From assembly GCA_949825065.1 (NCBI GenBank), contig OX463839.1:27327734-27391733 (forward strand): 64,000 bases of DNA, written 5' to 3'. Numbering within the stretch: position 1 is the first letter of the stretch; each line of letters starts with the position of its first letter. The DNA comes from Odontocerum albicorne (taxonomy: Eukaryota; Arthropoda; Insecta; Trichoptera; Odontoceridae). The notes below the pieces were generated by a model. That model worked only from the letters and a program-made list of their open reading frames with translations, had not been told where the DNA came from and made no database searches. Position numbers and translations under genes: made by a program. Below, piece by piece: positions 57,730 to 64,000 of the stretch.

Positions 57730-57955
57730 CATTGTAGTATTACATAGTATAACACTTTCTTTGTATACAGTACTACCTGACGAGCTTAATGACGTGTGAA
57801 GATCTCTCCCTACTTACCAGAAAGATGTTAATGAGGTCTTAAGTGATAACCAGACTGGAACTTTTAATCTGGGTTCCAACGGGAATTGAATCCACAAACT
57901 CCGAGTCGGAAGACACACATCTTACCAACTAGGCCATGGATGTAGTTTATTTAGT
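57730..57955 (-). mobile_element. SINE family 2, complete copy
   Basis: Tail GTATACAGTACTACCTGACG, middle AACCAGACTGGAACTTTTAA, B-box complement GGGAATTGAATCC, head complement CCAACTAGGCCATGGATG. It inserted next to SINE family 1. Confidence 0.8.
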
Positions 57956-57959
57956 AAGA

Positions 57960-59005
57960 AAGTAAAATATCAGCTCCATTGTTTAATGTATGTAAATAAA
58001 TGAAAAATGTAAAATGAAGACATTTTATGTCACCATTATTTTTTATAAATTATTTAACTTAATTTGTAAATCATTTGATATTTTTTAGGAAAAAAAGGTT
58101 TTTAAGCTTCTTCTAGGTCTCCAAGTAACAACTGAGCTGTAAAAGAAAATAATAAATCACGTAAATAGCCTTGTTTTAAAATAAAAGCAATTCTATGTTA
58201 TAGCACTTTTTAAAATTCATTTTGATCAGCTACTAAATACAACACTCAAATCAGTCAAAAACTAACTCAAATTCGAATCGAGCCCTTGACTATCTACTTT
58301 TTGTTATCATATACTCGTATGTTAATTTCCAGTGCTAGAGTTTGAATACTGAAACTTTAAAGACACTGATCAACAAAAACCATCTTGTGTGAGCAAGACG
58401 ATTTTTTTCACTGATCTTTTATATTTCGATGTCTTTATGCAGTCTGCCAGTGAACTCGAAATTTTATATATTCACAAATCCATTAAAAATTGTGAATTTT
58501 AACCCATAAATTTGAACAAGCTTCATGTATTGTACAAGTGATTTTAATTTATATTTTACTTCCAATTTACTTTACTTCCTCTGATTACCATTTTATGCTT
58601 TTCAAGATTATTTTATTGGTTCGACACAAATTAACAGAGTTAAAACGATTTGAATTATCTTACAGCATGTTACTGAAATTGTTAATAATGAAAATGTGCG
58701 TACCTTGTTACCCTCAAAACTGTATCTTAAACAAGGTTACCTCTCAACATATAAGTCTAAAATTTAGAGTAGTCATTTAGAATTTTCCACAAATTGCCCC
58801 TTGTCATCGGAGCATATGATTTCTCTGGAGAGAAAGCTGTTAAAAAAACTTAACCAATAAAAACTTTCTGTTTTCATTTTGTAGATAATTTAACTATTAA
58901 CCCTTTTCCTACCTTTAATTTTCTTGAGGTACGTGTACTAGTGTAAAATAATTAAAATTTCCAATTGTATTTTGAAGTGATTAGGGATTGTTATGAACTG
59001 ATGTA
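57960..59005. other. AT-rich stretch, nothing recognised
   Basis: TACTCGTA at 58312. Confidence 0.4.
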
Positions 59006-59009
59006 ATAA

Positions 59010-59260
59010 GTAAGATCAAAAAGAGCACTCTAAGATGGTTTGAACACGAAAAACTAATCAATGAAAAACTCTAATACATCAAATATACAGTGTAAATGTG
59101 ACAGGAAGGCGTGGTAGATGAAGACCATGTGTGGGTGGTATCAAGTGTATTATAGTTTGAACGAAGGAAATATAAAAAAGTTAGAGAAATCGTAGGAGTT
59201 GTATATCAAAGTGTATGGATGTAGAAGAGGCAAAATATGTCATGATGGGAAAGTCTCGCG
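59010..59260 (+). pseudogene. LINE C-terminal fragment
   Basis: KKSTLRWFEHEKLINEKL-like start, CNVTGRRGR-like centre, and KCMDVEEAKYVMMG near 59215. Same family as at 40.7 kb. Confidence 0.5.
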
Positions 59261-59394
59261 TTCTGACCGGTAAACGGTGTGTTGGTACTCGTATGTAAAA
59301 TAATTGTACATAGTATTTTTATCTCGATTATAAAATTGTCTCTAATTTTTTACTTATTTTCAATAAGTATTTATTTTATTTTATTTATTTTATT

Positions 59395-59530
59395 TTCAAT
59401 ACCCTTAAGGCCACTCGAACTCGGGATTCAAACCCACTATTATTGACAGATTAAAAACATTACAAATAAAACAAGTTATTTATAAGGGGAGGAAAACGGA
59501 GACTGCGGCTATTAGATTATGAATTTCTCA
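59395..59530 (-). mobile_element. SINE family 3 fragment
   Basis: CGAACTCGGGATTCAAACCC (B-box complement), then ACTATTATTGACAGATTAAA, as at 63300 and 45690. Confidence 0.6.
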
Positions 59531-60072
59531 GCAAATGCATTTTAGTGCATTGATTTATTTTTCGATACAAAAATAATGTAATCAATCACAGAAAAATATA
59601 AGAGAAACACTACAAAATATCGGATATGTTAATATAATGAGGGATAAAGAATAACACCCTTCGTTAATGAAATTATACACAATACGAGTACGGTACAAAG
59701 ACCGCTCGAGACGGAAGCTAGAGCTATGCAAGTATGACAATGAGAAATAGTTGTTCGTGATATCCTTTATTTAAAATTTTCCCCATTCTATCCATTTAAA
59801 TCCAAACGATCTTTTCGTGTGCTAATTTTATGAGAAATAGAGGGATGCAATCACAGCTAAATAGTTAGTTTACAGTTGAAGCGTTAACACTGTGGAGGCT
59901 TAGAGATATTTTAATTGATTTATTAAAAAGCTGTTTTTCCCCTAATGATAACGGTATGGCCTTATCAGTTTCAAGGTTTCACCTCATTGTCATGGAAGCT
60001 CAAATAAGATTGAATTACGCCCGAGCTAGCAGTGACATACTAGACACATCTAACTTCTAACGGTAAATATTC

Positions 60073-60272
60073 NNNNNNNNNNNNNNNNNNNNNNNNNNNN
60101 NNNNNNNNNNNNNNNNNNNNNNNNNNNNNNNNNNNNNNNNNNNNNNNNNNNNNNNNNNNNNNNNNNNNNNNNNNNNNNNNNNNNNNNNNNNNNNNNNNNN
60201 NNNNNNNNNNNNNNNNNNNNNNNNNNNNNNNNNNNNNNNNNNNNNNNNNNNNNNNNNNNNNNNNNNNNNNNN
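60073..60272. other. Assembly gap (200 N)
   Basis: Exactly 200 undetermined bases abut the left edge of the satellite, so the true array length is unknown. Confidence 1.
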
Positions 60273-60792
60273 ATACTGTTGGTTATAAATTGTGGGAACC
60301 ACACAGTGTCATTTAGCGAGATTGTCAAGGAAGTGATACATTTAATACTGTTGGTTATAAATTGTGCGAACGCACAGTGTCATTTAGCGAGATTGTCAAG
60401 GAAGTGATACATTTAATACTGTTGGTTATAAATTGTGGGAACCACACAGTGTCATTTAGCGAGATTGTCAAGGAAGTGATACATTTAATACTGTTTGTTA
60501 TAAATTGTGCGAACGCACAGTGTCATTTAGCGAGATTGTCAAGGAAGTGATACATTTAATACTGTTGGTTATAAATTGTGGGAACCACACAGTGTCATTT
60601 AGCGAGATTGTCAAGGAAGTGATACATTTAGTACTGTTGGTTATAAATTGTGGGAACCACACAGTGTCATTTAGCGAGATTGTCAAGGAAGTGATACATT
60701 TAATACTGTTGGTTATACATTGTGGGAACCACACAGTGTAATTAAGCGAGATTGTCAAGGAAGTGATACATTTAATACGGTTGGTTATAAAA
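60273..60792 (+). repeat. 71/72-bp satellite with two alternating unit types
   Basis: Units start at 60273, 60345, 60416, 60488, 60559, 60631, 60703 and 60775 (partial). Type A has TTGTGGGAACCACACAGTG (72 bp). Type B has TTGTGCGAACGCACAGTG (71 bp). Order: A B A B A A A. Long frames across it arise from the 24-codon period and are not genes. Confidence 0.95.
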
Positions 60793-60879
60793 ATATTGAA
60801 ATCTGCTATTTTTGTTTTTAAACGAAACCAAAGAGATTGAGTGCTAAAATACATTCTTTTTTTGAAACAGTTTATAACT

Positions 60880-60995
60880 GTACTGTATTATACAATATTA
60901 TACTTCCGTTGTTTAAAGTACAGACTGGCGGGTTTTTTGCCATATGGCAATCTCTTTCAACCAAACAAAAAATATATCGAGGTCTAATAGGTTTA
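60880..60995 (-). mobile_element. SINE family 2 tail fragment
   Basis: TTTAAAGTACAGACTGGCGG then TTTTTTGCCATATGGCAATC match the family tail. Confidence 0.6.
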
Positions 60996-61473
60996 TAAAG
61001 TTGAAAATTCTTTATTTTTTTCTGGAATTAGGTTTTATTTCATTTGTAAAATAAACCAAATATTGGTTATTGCGAGTATTATTATATCGTTAGGCTATGA
61101 AAATTAAAATGTCTCGAGCCTATCATATTTCCACATTAATATTTTCAAGGCGTTGTACCACTTTTGTCATAATTTGGTGCAGGGTAGGGATTCTCTCATT
61201 TAAAGAACATAGCGATGCGCTCATCAACCATATGATGTTCGACAATCTGCTCTTCCATTCCGCAATCATACGCTGGCAAATTTAGGTTATCTAATTTGAA
61301 AATTAATTATGTCAAATGTTGAAAAGATTTGATCCGCTTTATCCACAAGAATGTCAAAAGTAGACATACTATACTTGTGGGTCAACAGGGTACCGCCGAA
61401 AGTATGTTAAATTTTTATTCATTTTACTCTATTTGTATAATGAGTATGTTAAATATTGATCCAATTGACAACC

Positions 61474-61550
61474 TTCGCAGTCTACTTGGTTAGATGCTTG
61501 ACTACCACCCGGTTGTTTTATTCGATTTCCGATGGTACTTGAAGAAATAA
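61474..61550 (+). mobile_element. SINE family 2 head fragment
   Basis: CGCAGTCTACTTGGTTAGAT then TATTCGATTTCCGATGG (B box). Confidence 0.5.
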
Positions 61551-61584
61551 ATGGAAACAAAAAGTTTGGTGATAATACTCGCTC

Positions 61585-61780
61585 TCACTAGACGTATACG
61601 ATCATTGGTACATTTACCCGTGCTATAGTATTTCCAATACGTACGATAATAAACTGTAAGTTTTGAGCCTATTCCAGTGATTCTAAAACCCGGAGATTCG
61701 ATTAATGGCGGCGAAGAAAGAATTGTTTCCTAGCTACGCTTTTTAATGTGTCTCCATTACCGATTTGAAAACATCGATGA
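61585..61780 (+). repeat. Interspersed repeat R5, copy 2
   Basis: CTATTCCAGTGATTCTAAAA and flanks align to 11410-11600. Confidence 0.5.
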
Positions 61781-61828
61781 GTGGCATACGATGTGGCCTG
61801 TGTTTTAAAACTATGAACTAAAAATATA

Positions 61829-63118
61829 TTAGGTGTTAACATAAGTTGTGTCCGTCTTTTTCAAAATTTAAAAATGAGCCCCAAAAGTAAAACAAAATGG
61901 TAAATGTTATACGTCATTCGAAAGAAAATTTTCTGCTCTACAAGATGTTGTGTTTGCTTTTACGTTACATACACTATTTTATTTTATTACAAGCCTTCAA
62001 AATGGAATGTCAAGTAGACGAAATGGAGCATTTTCGACACCTCCTTCTGTTCGCGTTCAATTGAAAGAATAAAGCTGCCAAAGCTGCTCGTGATATTTGC
62101 GAAGTGTACGGTGAAGATGCTATGAATAAAATGACAGCTCGTCGATGGTTTTTGTGTTTCAAAGACGGTAATTTCAACCTGAAAGATATGGAGCGTTCCG
62201 GACGTCCAGTGGACTTCGATGAGGACCGCTTAAACCATATTATTCACGAAGATCTCCTTCAAACCACCGTAGAATTGGCTGAGCAGATGAATTGTAGTCC
62301 CATGACTGTATACCGCCATCTTAAATCAATGGGAAATGTCCAGAAGTTCGGCGCTTGGGTTCCACATGTTTTGAGTGAAAACAACAAAAATCAACGTTCG
62401 ACAATTTCTGCTGGTTTGCTCGCGCGTCATCAAACTACGCATGACCACAAGCAAAGGTTCCTTTACCGCATCATTACTGGTGATGAAAAATGGTGCCTTT
62501 ATGTGAATATGAAGAAACGGAAAGAATGGGTGAGTTATGGTCAACAAGCAACGCCCAAAGCGAAACAAGGCTTGCATCCGCGCAAGACGATGATTTGCAT
62601 CTGGTGGGATTGGCATGCGTCATCCACTACGAGATACTTGAATGCAATCAGACAGTCAACGCGGAGCTATACATTCTGCAAATGCAACGGTTCAACACTT
62701 CAATTCAACAAAAAAGGCCGGATCGGCAATATGGCGTTATTCTGCAACACGATAACGCCCGCCCTCATATCAGCAACATTACGAAAAATGACATTCAAGC
62801 GCTTGGTTGGGAAGTCCTGCCGCCCCCTCCATATTTTCCAGACCTCGCGCCGTTGGTTTCTACCTATTCCGGTCGCTTTCGAACAATTTGCGCGGCGTTT
62901 CCTTTAATAATGACGTCGAATTGCGGAAATGGCTGGATGAATTCCTCGAGTCAAGACCGGATGGTTTTTATCGCAGAGGCATTGAAAAACTTGTAGAACG
63001 TTGGCAAGAAGTTGTAAATAATGAAGTATAATACATTATTTACTAATTTGTTACAATTTTTTTTTGTTGTGTCCTCTTCATTTGGAAAAAAATGGACACA
63101 ACTTATGTTAACACCCAA
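61829..63118 (+). mobile_element. Nearly full-length mariner, 1290 bp
   Basis: Left end TTAGGTGTTAACATAAGTTG and complemented right end TTGGGTGTTAACATAAGTTG agree over about 26 bases. TA duplicated at 61827-61828 and 63119-63120. Well preserved compared with the others, with no large deletion. Confidence 0.95.
62002..63030 (+). pseudogene. Mariner transposase, one stop and two frameshifts
   Basis: The start ATG at 62002 gives EMEHFRHLLLFAFN, then TGA at codon 21. The frame resumes KAARDICEVYGEDAMNK (first helix-turn-helix), DMERSGRPVDFDEDRLN, then QMNCSPMTVYRHLKSMG (second). Catalytic residues: ITGDEKW near 62475 (first D), QHDNARPH near 62750 in a second frame (second D), PPYFPDLAP near 62830 (third D). 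A further shift leads to SLSNNLRGVSFNND and ends ERWQEVVNNEV at 63030. All three acidic residues persist, but the gene cannot make one protein. Confidence 0.9.
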
Positions 63119-63237
63119 TATTTTTCACTGAAAAAATATTTCGAGACTTAAAAAGATTGCCATAGAAAAATATATTTTTTCATTTGTATATTTCAAAATT
63201 CGTTTGAAGATGTGATAGACATACTCGATAGTAAGAA

Positions 63238-63535
63238 TAATAAAATGACAATTTATATAGCACCGTTAAGGAGAGCAAACTCTCCTCAAGGGCGCTCTAA
63301 TTCGATAATTTGAATCCACTATTATTGACACATTAGAAATATTACATAATAAATATGTGTAAATTGAGTATAAGTAAAGAAACGTGATGGTAACTACCGT
63401 TATATAAGGTGTTCCTCAAATTCGTATATGTTTAGAAAAATATATTCAGTAAGAAAACTTAGTAAGGAAGACGTACTAAAAAAAAACTTTGTAGATCCTT
63501 CGATATCTGATAGTAATACATTCGACTGGAGTCAA
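63238..63535 (-). mobile_element. SINE family 3 copy
   Basis: ATGACAATTTATATAGCACC is the complemented 3' end. The body follows to GTAGATCCTTCGATATCTGA. No minisatellite expansion here. Confidence 0.65.
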
Positions 63536-63539
63536 CAAC

Positions 63540-64000
63540 GAGAAAAAACTGCATTTATTGTAGAATACGGAATTTTTTTATTTATTTAATTTATAACTGG
63601 AAAAGAAAAAAAAGATCAAACAATAGATCATACGCTATATCTGGAACTGTTTATTCTAATTTGCTGAATTGATTCAGTTAATCCTATTTATTAAATGAGT
63701 ATATCATGATGTTTTTCTGAAAAGTTCAGTTCATTTCAGTTCGACCCCACCGTCACTCACGCTGTTATGGGGAATGAAATAAGTCCACAACCTGTGAAAT
63801 CTACACTACAATCGTGGTTTTTTATGAGTGTAACGTCACGTAGTGATGAAGAAGGAACTGTTCAAAGGGACTCCTCCTTCGGTGGCGACAAAAGAATAGA
63901 ACCGACGACGTATTAAAGGTCCAACGGCACATCAGTATTTTTTTTTCATCGTGTACTTAAGCTGAGCGTTGTGGCCCTTTGCTGTCTCGGATTTTGTGAC
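63540..64000. other. Right edge, unrecognised
   Basis: The last 250 bases are richer in G+C (TCGACCCCACCGTCACTCAC and following), but no gene or repeat was identified. Confidence 0.35.

Noticed and set aside
60362..60741. Long open frames through the satellite, giving a repeated 24-residue peptide
   Set aside because: The 72-bp period keeps any stop-free frame open, frames are open on both strands, and 71-bp units break them. No start context or homology.

Overview
The window looks like an AT-rich (about two-thirds A+T) insect genome segment. Evidence: intron-containing NUDT19-type genes with GT-AG splice sites, many decayed mariner, piggyBac and non-LTR (LINE) elements with insect-like protein sequences, tRNA-derived SINEs, and almost no long open frames. 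I cannot name the order with confidence. There is no prokaryotic gene organisation, CRISPR array or rRNA.

The only gene I can assemble fully is a five-coding-exon NUDT19-like Nudix (CoA diphosphatase type) gene on the minus strand, ATG at 26502 and stop at 12036, 364 codons plus stop. It may have a non-coding first exon near 30.3-30.5 kb. A second, tandem NUDT19 paralogue starts on the same strand at 5045; only its first two coding exons (4741-5053 and 2368-2518) lie inside the window and the rest runs off the left edge. Both copies share intron phases and a splice acceptor 5-8 bases before the ATG. An unidentified exon-like block with good splice sites lies between them (10761-10968).

Everything else is mostly repeat relics. 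Left end to 1.8 kb: a decayed DNA-transposon protein gene. 1.44-2.06 kb: a LINE tail and a mariner N-terminus. 2.87-4.47 kb: an internally deleted piggyBac. 5.09-6.04 kb: an internally deleted mariner. 6.2-10.6 kb: three minus-strand LINE relics. 12.3-17.5 kb (last NUDT19 introns): a SINE, a mariner inserted into a LINE with its TA duplication visible, nested tRNA SINEs and LINE tails. 18.5-36 kb: SINE copies, a small hAT MITE, a LINE, and long AT-rich stretches. 36-49 kb: SINEs, LINE C-termini, several minisatellites, and at 46.04-46.62 kb a 220-bp inverted repeat carrying a hammerhead-like ribozyme motif in each arm. 49-64 kb: more SINEs, a second copy of the 13-kb mariner, LINE tails, a 71/72-bp satellite with a 200-N gap, and a nearly full-length but broken mariner.

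The most unusual signal is an 8-mer, TACTCGTA or its complement TACGAGTA. I count 41 by eye, against the two or three that base composition would give. Where a paralogous 'empty' sequence exists in the window, the motif is a 6-bp insertion turning TA into TA-CTCG-TA or TA-CGAG-TA. That is what an excision scar would look like for a TA-targeting (Tc1/mariner) element whose ends read CGAG, and two mariner families in this window have such ends. None occurs between 235 and 12318.
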